This document shows positions 1-6,431 of a DNA stretch of 9,804 nucleotides, piece after piece. This DNA is from DATGFB01 sp032160545 (lineage in GTDB: Bacteria; Actinomycetota; Actinomycetes; Mycobacteriales; Jatrophihabitantaceae), in NCBI GenBank assembly GCA_032160545.1, contig JAVHVN010000196.1:1-9804 (forward strand), written 5' to 3'. The first letter of the stretch is position 1. Every line of letters starts with the position of its first letter. The notes below the pieces were generated by a model. It saw nothing but the letters and a program-made list of their open reading frames with translations, did not search any database and was not told the DNA's origin. Position numbers and translations under genes: made by a program.

Positions 1-956
1 CACACCCAGTGGTGCGACCAGGCGATGGGCGACGCCAAGAGCCCGCCGATCGCAAGGCAGATGAGGCCGGCGGCGTCTTCCCCTCGACGCAGTTCCCTGT
101 GGCATGCCATCGCACCCAGGGCCAGCATGGCGATCGACGCGGGTAGGACGATCGCCGAACTCGGGTGCTCGGTGCGTAGTGCCCGCGCCAGGACACCCGT
201 GAGCGATTGGTTGTCGCCGTAGATGAGACTGCCGACGTTGGTGGTGTTGTAGAGCGAGTCAGTCCAGTAGTGCCACGTGTCGGCGGGCGCGATGCACGCA
301 CTCACTGCCAGCGATCCCGCCAGCGCCGTCACGCCGCGGGCCACGGCTCGCCAGTCCCGTTGCAAGGCGAGGTAAAGCAGGAAGATCCCTGGGGTGACCT
401 TCAGCCCGGCCGCCACCCCTACGAGATAACCCCTCCGGTGTCGGGGCAGCGCCAGGCAGTCGACGGACACCAGGACCGCGAGAATGATGTTCACCTGGCC
501 CAGGCGAAGCGACCGAAAGACAGGTTCGAACGCGAAACAGGCGCCCGCGGCCAACGGGAGCCAGATGAGAGGCATTCGGAACTGCTTCCAGAACACGCTG
601 ACGAAACCAAGCAGGCACAGCATCGAGCCAGCGGTCATCGCTACTTCAGCGCCACGTGCGCCGAGTGTATTGAGTGGTACGAACGAGATCGCCGCGAACG
701 GCGGGTAGGTGAATCGCAGGCCGCTGCCGTCCTGGTAGATCGTCGATCGGTGAGCAATCAATCCGGCACCGCGGAGATATACGCGCAGGTCGCCGAAGTT
801 CCCCTCCGTCAGCGCTGCATGCCAGCGTGCAGCAAGCAGCGCGCCGGAAACGCCGAAACCGACGAGCAGGCCCACTGCCCATGCAAGCGATCGCGGTGTC
901 CTCCGATGCGTCCATCGACCGCGTGCTTCGAATGCTCGACCGGACGCAGGCCTCAC
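1..956 (-). CDS. GT87-family polyprenol-phosphate-mannose-type glycosyltransferase, C-terminus cut by window edge
   Basis: I read this frame by hand: 318 codons are open from GTG at 956 to the window edge. An in-frame TGA lies 6 bp upstream of the GTG, so no longer start exists. The family is GT-C glycosyltransferases of GT87 (DUF2029), membrane enzymes that take sugar from a polyprenyl-phosphate donor on the outer face; actinobacterial members (PimE and relatives) add mannose to PIM, LM or LAM. Visible landmarks are an N-terminal membrane segment (about 25-43), GNFGDLRVY (52-60) whose Asp56 matches the position of the catalytic Asp in PimE, FTYPPFAA (82-89), RLGQVN (151-156), LKVTPG (185-190), DNQSLTG (248-254) and SPIAWSHHWV (309-318). 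Many hydrophobic stretches lie between them. Family members have about 400-430 residues, so roughly a quarter is missing to the left. There is no good Shine-Dalgarno before the GTG. By eye its GC content (about 60%) is clearly below its neighbours (about 70%). The exact acceptor cannot be told; mannosyl transfer is inferred from the family. Confidence 0.85.
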   Translation of the reverse strand, partial: MRPASGRAFEARGRWTHRRTPRSLAWAVGLLVGFGVSGALLAARWHAALTEGNFGDLRVYLRGAGLIAHRSTIYQDGSGLRFTYPPFAAISFVPLNTLGARGAEVAMTAGSMLCLLGFVSVFWKQFRMPLIWLPLAAGACFAFEPVFRSLRLGQVNIILAVLVSVDCLALPRHRRGYLVGVAAGLKVTPGIFLLYLALQRDWRAVARGVTALAGSLAVSACIAPADTWHYWTDSLYNTTNVGSLIYGDNQSLTGVLARALRTEHPSSAIVLPASIAMLALGAMACHRELRRGEDAAGLICLAIGGLLASPIAWSHHWV

Positions 957-961
957 GATGC

Positions 962-998
962 GTCAGCGGCTGACAAGTCGTAGGACGGGCCTCGTCCT
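962..998. promoter_or_regulatory. Two adjacent inverted repeats just upstream of the GT87 start
   Basis: GTCAGC and GCTGAC flank a single central base at 962-974. AGGACG (982-987) and CGTCCT (993-998) flank a 5-nt spacer. Their centres are about 22 bp apart, two helical turns, and lie about 12 and 34 bp upstream of the GTG at 956. They could form two small RNA hairpins in the leader or be protein-binding dyads. The two repeats have different sequences, which argues against one dimeric repressor binding both. Confidence 0.3.
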
Positions 999-1028
999 TC
1001 GCCGCATATTCGTCGGCGCACCGGCCAT
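963..1028 (-). CDS. Possible 21-residue leader ORF ahead of the GT87 gene
   Basis: ATG at 1028 is preceded by AGGA about 8 nt upstream. The reading is MAGAPTNMRRRTRPVLRLVSR and the TGA ends at 963, 6 bp before the GTG of the GT87 gene in another frame. The glycosyltransferase start itself lacks a Shine-Dalgarno, so reinitiation after this short ORF would give it a ribosome. The peptide is Arg-rich (6 Arg in 21), has no recognisable domain and could arise by chance in GC-rich DNA. I infer a regulatory or coupling role only from position; a chance ORF is the main alternative. Confidence 0.22.
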   Translation of the reverse strand: MAGAPTNMRRRTRPVLRLVSR

Positions 1029-1234
1029 ACCGGCGTCCTGTGGGTTCGTTCGGCGGCGAATCCTACGAGGGCTCGCCCTCCGGAGATGAGCCCGATCGCA
1101 CACTGCACTGCAGGGACCTTGGCAGCACGCCGATGCTGCGCATAGCCGTCTCACACCGACGGAGCAGTGGCGGCCACGCGACTTCGTCCAACCGAGCAAG
1201 CCCCAGGAACTGCCGAGCTTCTTCTCGATCGCGG

Positions 1235-2476
1235 TCAGCCGGCGGCCGGGCCGACAGGTGCACTGACACCGGTCGGCCCGGCGTCCGTCTTGCGGGCGCG
1301 GACGACCCCGGCGAACCGCTCCGCCCGCACCGGCGTCGCCACGATCGCGACGAGCGGGAACAGCGCCACCACCGCGAAGCCGAGGGCGTACCGCGAGTTG
1401 CCGATGATCACCGCGAGCAGTGGCGCCGTCGCGACGGCCACCAGGTTCTGCACGGTGTTCTGCACGCCGAGCGCCCGCCCGGCCCACTCGGGGCCGGCCA
1501 GTTCCGCTACCGAGGTGTAGGCCAGCCCGTTGTCGGCCACCGTGACGACCGCGCCGAGGCCGAACGCGGCGACGATCCACCAGGCGTGCAGGGCGGCGCC
1601 CAGCGACAGGGCCAGCATGAGCGCGGCGCTGGCCGCCGCCAGCTGGCGCATCGGCCGCAACCGCGAGCCGACCTGGTCCGACCACAACCCGCTCGCGATG
1701 CGCCCGGCGGCACCTGCGACCTGGAACGCGAAGATCATCCGGCCCGCTGCCGTCGCGTCCCAGTGGCGCTCGCCGGCCAGGTACACCAGCGTGAACGCCG
1801 CGACGGCGAATTGCGGCACGACCAGCATCGAGCTGGCGAGATGCACCCGGCCGAGGTGCCACGACCCGCGGTACGGCGAGGCGGCCGGCGCCGTGCCGAG
1901 CGCGCGCGAGGGGCGCACGGGGTCATGCACGAGCAGCACCACCAGCACAGCAGCGAGCGCACACAACGCGGCGGGGAACAGCAGCGCGACACCGGCGCCG
2001 TGCGCGTGCGCGAGCGGCGGCAGCGCGAGCGCGGCGATCGCCACGCCGAGCGGCTGCGCGGTCTGCCGGGTACCCATCGCCAGCCCGCGCTCGCCGGCCG
2101 GGAACCACCCCATCACCATCCGGCCGCTCGCCGCGTTCACCGACGCGCCGGCGGCGCCGGCCAGCGCGAGCAGCACGCCGAGCTCAGTAGCGCCGTGGAC
2201 GACCGCCGCGAGCCCGAGCAACGCCGCTGCGGCACCGACCCCTGACGCGATGACCACCCGCTCGCCGTACCGGTCGGCCAGCGCACCCCAGAGGATCAGC
2301 GTCAGCAGCAGCCCGACCATGGGCGCCGACACGACGAGGCTCGCCTGGAAGAGACTCACGCTGTCGCGGCTGCGCAGTGCGGGGACGAGCATCGGGATGC
2401 CGTAGATGAACGAGCAAGTCGCCGCCTGGGCGAACGTCCCCACGGCGAGGACAGTCCAGCGCCGCCCGTCAGCCAT
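1235..2476 (-). CDS. MFS permease, NarK/OPA-like type
   Basis: A 413-residue major facilitator, the usual 12-helix size, in the cytoplasmic membrane. Motif A after helix 2 reads GALADRYGERVV (64-75). MGWFPAGERGLAMGTRQTAQ (122-141) is the helix 4-5 signature seen in NarK, OPA and CynX-like porters of anions and organic acids. The second half carries a matching loop (GLWSDQVGSRLRP, 263-275). The tail from about 384 is hydrophilic and cytosolic. I chose ATG 2476 because TTAGGA stands about 8-12 nt upstream and the protein then begins MADGRRWTVLAVGTFAQAA, running straight into helix 1. A GTG at 2503 would add nine residues and has no ribosome site. It lies 57 bp downstream of the hydrolase gene on the same strand, so read-through is possible. 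The substrate cannot be read from the sequence; nitrate-specific residues were not recognised, so I do not call it NarK. Confidence 0.9.
   Translation of the reverse strand: MADGRRWTVLAVGTFAQAATCSFIYGIPMLVPALRSRDSVSLFQASLVVSAPMVGLLLTLILWGALADRYGERVVIASGVGAAAALLGLAAVVHGATELGVLLALAGAAGASVNAASGRMVMGWFPAGERGLAMGTRQTAQPLGVAIAALALPPLAHAHGAGVALLFPAALCALAAVLVVLLVHDPVRPSRALGTAPAASPYRGSWHLGRVHLASSMLVVPQFAVAAFTLVYLAGERHWDATAAGRMIFAFQVAGAAGRIASGLWSDQVGSRLRPMRQLAAASAALMLALSLGAALHAWWIVAAFGLGAVVTVADNGLAYTSVAELAGPEWAGRALGVQNTVQNLVAVATAPLLAVIIGNSRYALGFAVVALFPLVAIVATPVRAERFAGVVRARKTDAGPTGVSAPVGPAAG
1245..1282 (-). terminator. Strong hairpin at the 3' end of the permease gene
   Basis: GCCGGGCCGAC (1245-1255) and GTCGGCCCGGC (1272-1282) are perfect 11-bp inverted arms. 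Inside them GGTG (1257-1260) pairs with CACC (1267-1270) after one mismatch, closing on a 6-nt loop. The stem ends 8 bp before the stop codon's last base, so it lies within the coding end (residues about 398-410). There is no U-tract on the minus strand. GC-rich stems without a U-run are often proposed as terminators in actinobacteria. It could also stabilise the mRNA 3' end, or reflect Pro/Gly/Ala codon composition. Confidence 0.4.
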
Positions 2477-2517
2477 GCCCGCAATCCTAACAAGGCGTCC
2501 CACATCACAGGACTGGT

Positions 2518-2534
2518 ATCTCGCATCTTGAGAT
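2518..2534. repeat. Small inverted repeat between hydrolase stop and permease start
   Basis: ATCTC (2518-2522) and GAGAT (2530-2534) flank 7 nt and touch the hydrolase TGA. A second short dyad, GTCC (2497-2500) and GGAC (2510-2513), lies closer to the permease start. Both are short and could be chance. If real, they would be operator candidates for the permease. No standard promoter is evident in this 57-bp gap. Confidence 0.2.
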
Positions 2535-3394
2535 CAGCTCGAGCGGACGAAGTCCCCCACCTCGGCGGCGAAGCGCTGCGCGTCGCGCCGGTGCGGCTCG
2601 TGCCCGGTGCCCGGGAACACCACCAGCCGGCTCGCCGGCAGGTGGTCATGCGCCGCGTACGCGTGCGCGACCGGGATGACCCCGTCACCCTCCGTCCAGA
2701 TCAGCAGGGTGGGCAGATGCTCGGCGAGGTACCGCATCTCGATGAAGGACCCGCGCTGGCCGGCCGGCTCGATCACCCCCCGCAGCGCTGCGAAGAAGGC
2801 AGTCCGTCCCTCGCGCGAGTCCAGCGTGTGCCCTGCGCGGCGCAGGTTCACGAGGTTCTCCGGTGTCAGGCGCAGCAACCGGTGCAGGCCGGGATGGCGG
2901 TACACGCGCCGAAACGGCGCGGCGACCGCGGCGGCGAGCAGCGGCTCCGCGCCCGGCAGGGACGCAGCGCGCAGCACCGGGTGCACCTCGCGGCCGAGGC
3001 CTCCGGCCGACACCAGCACGAGCCGCGAGACGAGCTGCGGGTGGTGATATGCGAAGTGCACCGCGACCGCGCCGCCCAGCGAGTGCCCGCACACCGTGGC
3101 CTGCGGAATCCGAGCGGCCGCGAAGAAGGCGGCGAGCGAATCAGCGAAGTCGGGCAGCAGGTACCCCGAGGCGGGCTTGTCGGACCAGCCGTGCCCGATC
3201 AGGTCGACCGCGACGACGCGCAGCCCCTGTGCGGCGAGCAGGCCGATGGCGCGGTCCCACGTTGTCGCGTCGGACGCGAGGCCGTGCAGCAGCACGACCG
3301 CCTCGCCCTCGTCCGGACCGGCCGTGAGGTACGAGACCCGGTGGCGCCCGGCTGTCACCGCACGCCGGGTGATCCCCTCGACGCCCGCTCCCAC
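2534..3394 (-). CDS. Alpha/beta-fold hydrolase
   Basis: A 286-residue protein, full length for a single-domain alpha/beta hydrolase, with no signal peptide and so probably cytosolic. The oxyanion-hole motif LLHGLA is at 35-40. The strand-turn ending VDLIGHGWSDKP (63-74) is typical of the family. The nucleophile elbow is GHSLGG (103-108) with Ser105. The acid is Asp237 in WTEGDGVIP and the base His265 in PGTGHEPHRR. A helical cap of about 80 residues (about 137-215) sits between the halves. It resembles the esterase/C-C hydrolase/haloperoxidase-like branch; a halide-binding Trp pattern for dehalogenase was not recognised, so the reaction is open. The GTG start at 3394 has no clear Shine-Dalgarno; a GTG at 3358 is the alternative and would still keep the fold. 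It starts 25 bp after the sugar transporter stop, so the two are probably co-transcribed, and it may act on an ester or conjugate of the imported compound (inference only). Confidence 0.9.
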   Translation of the reverse strand: MGAGVEGITRRAVTAGRHRVSYLTAGPDEGEAVVLLHGLASDATTWDRAIGLLAAQGLRVVAVDLIGHGWSDKPASGYLLPDFADSLAAFFAAARIPQATVCGHSLGGAVAVHFAYHHPQLVSRLVLVSAGGLGREVHPVLRAASLPGAEPLLAAAVAAPFRRVYRHPGLHRLLRLTPENLVNLRRAGHTLDSREGRTAFFAALRGVIEPAGQRGSFIEMRYLAEHLPTLLIWTEGDGVIPVAHAYAAHDHLPASRLVVFPGTGHEPHRRDAQRFAAEVGDFVRSS

Positions 3395-3419
3395 GGGACG
3401 AACGCTACCGACGGCGGGG

Positions 3420-4817
3420 TCAGCTGCTCAGGTCGCGCTCGATCTGCTGCAGGCTGCGGCCCTTGGTCTCGGGCACCCGCCGGTAGAAGTACGCGACCGC
3501 CGCGAGGGACAGGACACCGAAGCCGGTGAAGACCGCCCCGCCACCGACCGCGTTGAGGATGGTGAGGAACGAGATCGTCACGACGAAGTTCGCCGCCCAG
3601 TTCCCGATCGTCGCGACACTCATCGCGCGGGCCCGCACGCCGAGCGGGTAGATCTCGGCGATCAGCAGCCAGAACACCGGGCCGAGCCCGACCGCGAACG
3701 AGCCGGTGTAGATCATCAGCCCGATCACCGCGAGGATGGCGTGCCCGCCGTGCAGCGTGGTCGTCCCGCCGGTGAACGCGACCGCGGTCACTGCCATGCC
3801 GACGACCATGCCGGCCGTCCCGACGAGCAGCAGCGGACGGCGACCGACCCGGTCGAGCAGCCAGATCGCGACGATCGTCAGCATCACGTTCACGGCGCCG
3901 ACGGCGACGTTCGCCAGGAGCGCGGCGTTGTTGCCGAAGCCCGCGTTCTTCAGCAGGGTCGGCGCGTAGTAGATGACGGTGTTGATTCCGGTCACCTGCT
4001 GGAACACCGCGAGGGCGAGCCCGACGATCAGCGCGGGACGCACCTTCGGGTCGAGCAGGCGCCGGCCGCTCGCCTCGCGGCGCGCGAGGTCGCGCACATC
4101 GTCGATCTCCTCGTCGATGTCCTCCTCCGCCCGGACCCGGCGCAACACCGAACGCGCTTCGTCCTCGCGGCCCTGCCGCACCAGCCAGTGCGGGCTCTCG
4201 TGCTGCGACAGGATGCCGACGAGCAAGATGGCGGCGGGGATCGCCGCGAGCCCGAACATCAGCCGCCAGTTCGCGGTGTGCCCCAGCCCGTAGTCGGTCA
4301 GGTACGACACCAGGATGCCGAGCGTGATCGCGAGCTGATTGAGGCTGACAAGAGCCCCGCGCAGCCGCGGCGGCGCCACCTCACCGATGTAGAGCGGCAC
4401 CACCATCGAGGACGAGCCGACAGCGAGGCCGATGACGAAGCGTGCCGCGACCAGCACGGGGAACGCGGGCGCGAACGCCGCGAGCATGACGCCGACGATG
4501 AACACGAGCGCCGTGATGACGATCGCCTTCCGGCGGCCGATGCCGTCGGCGATGCGCCCGGCCAGCAGGGCGCCGACAGCTGCGCCGACGAGCAGCAGGC
4601 TCGTCACGAGTTCCTGCTGGAAGGACGTCAGGCCACCGAAGTCAGCCTTGAGGAACAGCAGCGCGCCGGACACCACGCCGGTGTCGTAGCCGAACAGCAG
4701 GCCGCCGAGCGCCGTGATGACCGACGCCACGGTGACATTGCGCCGTACCGTCCGGGGCGAGCCGGCTGACCGTTCGCCCTGCGTGCGTTGCCGGTGCGGG
4801 GCAGTCGAGGTTGACAT
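3420..4817 (-). CDS. Sugar porter family MFS transporter (sugar:H+ symporter type)
   Basis: A 465-residue member of the sugar porter branch of MFS (XylE, GalP, AraE, GlcP type), a 12-helix inner-membrane carrier importing monosaccharides, usually with protons. Signatures in order: GGLLFGYDTGVVSGAL (38-53, helix 1), GRIADGIGRR (87-96), the post-helix-6 loop HESPHWL (206-212), QQVTGINTVIYYAP (273-286, helix 7 sugar-contact motif), DRVGRR (322-327), GPVFWLLIAEIYPLGVRAR (379-397) and VPETKGRSLQQIE (448-460). The first 25 residues are hydrophilic and variable. Start ATG 4817 has a strong AAGGAGG at 4822-4828, 4 nt upstream. The loop motif is usually PESPRWL; here Pro is His and Arg is His. This gene leads a minus-strand set with the hydrolase 25 bp downstream and is divergent from the topoisomerase. 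The sugar cannot be named with confidence. Confidence 0.94.
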   Translation of the reverse strand: MSTSTAPHRQRTQGERSAGSPRTVRRNVTVASVITALGGLLFGYDTGVVSGALLFLKADFGGLTSFQQELVTSLLLVGAAVGALLAGRIADGIGRRKAIVITALVFIVGVMLAAFAPAFPVLVAARFVIGLAVGSSSMVVPLYIGEVAPPRLRGALVSLNQLAITLGILVSYLTDYGLGHTANWRLMFGLAAIPAAILLVGILSQHESPHWLVRQGREDEARSVLRRVRAEEDIDEEIDDVRDLARREASGRRLLDPKVRPALIVGLALAVFQQVTGINTVIYYAPTLLKNAGFGNNAALLANVAVGAVNVMLTIVAIWLLDRVGRRPLLLVGTAGMVVGMAVTAVAFTGGTTTLHGGHAILAVIGLMIYTGSFAVGLGPVFWLLIAEIYPLGVRARAMSVATIGNWAANFVVTISFLTILNAVGGGAVFTGFGVLSLAAVAYFYRRVPETKGRSLQQIERDLSS

Positions 4818-4954
4818 GCGGCCTCCTTCGGTTGGACAGGCCGGTTATGCCCGGATTGCCGGGTCGTTACGCAGGTTCACCCGCGATGTGTCATGGGCAT
4901 GCTGTGCCGAGTGATGGGTACTGCCGCCCGGCCGACAGGAGCTGAGCCCCGGGG
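4818..4954. promoter_or_regulatory. Divergent promoter region, sugar transporter / topoisomerase IB
   Basis: This 137-bp gap must drive both the minus-strand transporter and the plus-strand topoisomerase. On the plus strand GTTC (4875-4878), 16 nt, then GGGCAT (4895-4900) loosely resembles the GTTT/GGGTAT pattern of SigB/SigF-type stress promoters, 55 bp before the topoisomerase ATG. A small dyad CCCGG/CCGGG lies at 4850-4863. No strong housekeeping -35/-10 pair stands out in either direction. The sigma assignment is weak pattern matching. Confidence 0.35.
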
Positions 4955-6061
4955 ATGACGAGCACAGCGGCGTTGGACCCGGAGACCTCAGCTGCCACCG
5001 CGGCGGCGATCAGCGACCTCTACAGCGACGCTCAGGGGTGTGCCGAGTCGGCCGGGCTGGTCTACGTGGCTTCCGACAGTCCCGGGTACACCCGGCTGCG
5101 CAGGGGCAAGGGGTTCAGCTACCGCGGGCCGGACGGGCGCACCGTGATCGACGCGAGGTGCAAGCAGCGCATCCTGCAGCTGGCGATCCCGCCGGCATGG
5201 CGCAACGTGTGGATCTGCCCCGCCGAGAACGGTCACGTGCTCGCGACCGGAGAGGACGAGAAGGGCCGCAAGCAGTACGTCTACCACCCGAAATGGCGGG
5301 AGCTGCGCGATCTGCTGAACTCGTACCGGCTCATCGTCGTCGCCGACCAGTTACCGGCGATCCGCGCGCACATCGCCGCCCAGACCCGCCGCCGAACCCT
5401 CGACCGCGACCGGGTGCTCGCCGCGATGCTGCGCATCGTCGACGCGTCGGGCATGCGCATCGGCAGCGAGGTCTACGCGGAGGAGAACGAGAGCTTCGGG
5501 CTCACCACCCTCACCCGCCGGCACGTGCAGGTGCGCGGCCCGGCGGTGACGTTCGACTTCCCCGCCAAGTCGGGCAAGCGCGCCACGATCACGCTTCGCG
5601 ACGGCCGGGTCTCCGCGGTCGTCGACACGCTCGCCCAGCAGCGCCGGCGGCGACTGTTCACGGTGGACGGGCAGCAGATCACGGCCGCGGAGGTGAACGC
5701 GCTGCTCGCCGAACTCACCGACAACCGGATGACGGCCAAGGACTTCCGCACGTGGCGGGGAACACGGACGGCGTTCACCTACCTGCGCGACCATCCGGAC
5801 GAGGACCCGGAGCGCGCCGTGGTGACCGCGGTCGACACGGCCGCTGACGACCTGCGCAACACGCGCGCGGTGGCGCGGGACCACTACGTGCACCCGCACG
5901 TTCTCGAGACGTTTGCGAACGGGACGTTCACCGAGTACCTGGGACGCGCGAAGCCCACCCGCGAACCGCTCCTCAGCGCGGACGAGCGCGAGCTGGCCGG
6001 CTTCCTGCAGGTGCTGCTCGCGGCGGAGTACGGCCGTTCGGACCTGCCGCGTCCGGCGTGA
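4955..6061 (+). CDS. DNA topoisomerase IB (bacterial/poxvirus-like)
   Basis: A 368-residue type IB topoisomerase, close to the 340-370 residues usual for bacterial members (COG3569). It relaxes positive and negative supercoils through a 3'-phosphotyrosyl nick without ATP. The N-terminal domain carries DARCKQRILQLAIPPAW (66-82) and the DNA-facing stretch GRKQYVYHPKWRE (104-116). The catalytic domain carries MRIGSE (167-172, Arg168), ENESFGLTTLTRRHV (177-191), FPAKSGK (202-208, Lys208 the likely catalytic Lys), DFRTWRGT (263-270, Arg265) and NTRAVARDHYVHP (302-314). In the last, Tyr311 is the nucleophile and Asn302 stands where poxvirus enzymes have His. All expected catalytic positions are present, so it should be active. 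ATG 4955 has AGGAG at 4938-4942, 12 nt upstream (long), with GGGG directly before the start. It is a single-gene unit, divergent from the transporter and convergent with the signalling operon. I see no sign of transfer in its composition. Confidence 0.95.
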   Translation: MTSTAALDPETSAATAAAISDLYSDAQGCAESAGLVYVASDSPGYTRLRRGKGFSYRGPDGRTVIDARCKQRILQLAIPPAWRNVWICPAENGHVLATGEDEKGRKQYVYHPKWRELRDLLNSYRLIVVADQLPAIRAHIAAQTRRRTLDRDRVLAAMLRIVDASGMRIGSEVYAEENESFGLTTLTRRHVQVRGPAVTFDFPAKSGKRATITLRDGRVSAVVDTLAQQRRRRLFTVDGQQITAAEVNALLAELTDNRMTAKDFRTWRGTRTAFTYLRDHPDEDPERAVVTAVDTAADDLRNTRAVARDHYVHPHVLETFANGTFTEYLGRAKPTREPLLSADERELAGFLQVLLAAEYGRSDLPRPA

Positions 6062-6080
6062 CCGAGGCGCGCGGCAGTAG

Positions 6081-6095
6081 GGCCGGCGCGCGGCC
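6081..6095. terminator. GC-rich hairpin between convergent genes
   Basis: GGCCG (6081-6085), 5-nt loop and CGGCC (6091-6095) fall in the 48-bp gap between the stops of the topoisomerase (6061) and the 86-residue ORF (6110). The position suits a shared bidirectional terminator. The stem is only 5 bp and has no U-tract on either side, so chance is a real alternative. Confidence 0.3.
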
Positions 6096-6109
6096 GAGGG
6101 GCGGTGGGT

Positions 6110-6370
6110 TCAGGCCGCGGTCGCCCGGCGACGCCGGGGCGCTTTGCGGGCGGCGAGCGAGCGACGTGCTTCGACGAGGACGTCTCCGTCGAGCCCGAGC
6201 ATCGACAGCAGCGTGCGACAGTCGTCCACATCAGTCGCACTGGCGGCGACGACCTTCACGGCCTTGCGCTGCCACTCCGAATGCAGGGCCTCGTCGTGCT
6301 CCATGCGTGCGATGTCTGCCTGTGAGATGGGCGTGCCGTCGACCGACATGGCCCCAATCCGTCCCGTCAT
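6110..6370 (-). CDS. Small protein with basic C-terminal tail, unknown function
   Basis: An 86-residue protein I do not recognise. ATG 6370 has an AAGGAAG a few bases upstream, a good ribosome site, which supports it as a real gene. The N-terminus (1-20) is polar, MTGRIGAMSVDGTPISQADI. Residues 20-45 look helical and charged (ARMEHDEALHSEWQRKAVKV). The core TDVDDCRTLLSMLGLDGDVL (46-65) has one Cys and a short amphipathic pattern. The tail 68-86 is strongly basic (ARRSLAARKAPRRRRATAA), as in proteins that touch nucleic acid or an acidic partner. There are no membrane segments and no signal peptide. It lies 61 bp downstream of the response regulator on the same strand and may be the last gene of the signalling operon. 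A role as a small effector or accessory of that pathway is only a guess from position. Confidence 0.68.
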   Translation of the reverse strand: MTGRIGAMSVDGTPISQADIARMEHDEALHSEWQRKAVKVVAASATDVDDCRTLLSMLGLDGDVLVEARRSLAARKAPRRRRATAA

Positions 6371-6381
6371 GGCTTCCTTTC

Positions 6382-6406
6382 TTCCCTACGAATCTTAGTT
6401 TCAAAC
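6382..6406 (-). promoter_or_regulatory. Weak stress-sigma-like promoter candidate before the 86-residue gene
   Basis: On the minus strand GTTT (6406-6403), 16 nt, then GGGAA (6386-6382) resembles the GTTT/GGGTA pattern of SigB/SigF-type promoters. The -10 half ends 11 bp before the ATG, so the leader would be very short or absent and would leave little room for the AAGGAAG site. The gap is the only place an internal promoter for the small gene could sit. Low confidence. Confidence 0.15.
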
Positions 6407-6431
6407 GGGAGATCGCCATGAATCTGAGATG

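Larger units (their letters stand above)
957..1234. other. Intergenic region between MFS permease and GT87 gene
   Basis: This 278-bp stretch has no convincing standard gene. Frames that stay open here have compositions unlike protein (Arg/Ser-rich) and are mirror frames of neighbouring coding DNA. It must hold the end of the permease transcript and the GT87 promoter. Near its left end are two short inverted repeats (962-974 and 982-998) and a 21-codon minus-strand ORF (963-1028), described separately. I see no clear -35/-10 pair. Confidence 0.6.

Noticed and set aside
207..983. Plus-strand open frame of 258 codons over the GT87 region
   Set aside because: Composition is not protein-like, while the minus strand reads as GT87 with ordered family motifs.
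1063..1269. 68-codon minus-strand ORF in the gap upstream of the GT87 gene
   Set aside because: No ribosome site or motif. Most of it overlaps the end of the permease or lies in non-coding-like sequence. Not supportable as a gene.
1040..2245. Long open plus-strand frame of about 400 codons opposite the MFS permease
   Set aside because: Its protein is Arg/His/Gly-rich with no domain and exactly mirrors a well-supported permease. GC-rich third positions keep antisense frames open.
3096..4769. Plus-strand open frame of 557 codons opposite the sugar transporter and hydrolase
   Set aside because: Low-complexity Asp/Arg/His/Gln composition and no motif. It crosses two good genes on the other strand, so it is an antisense artefact.
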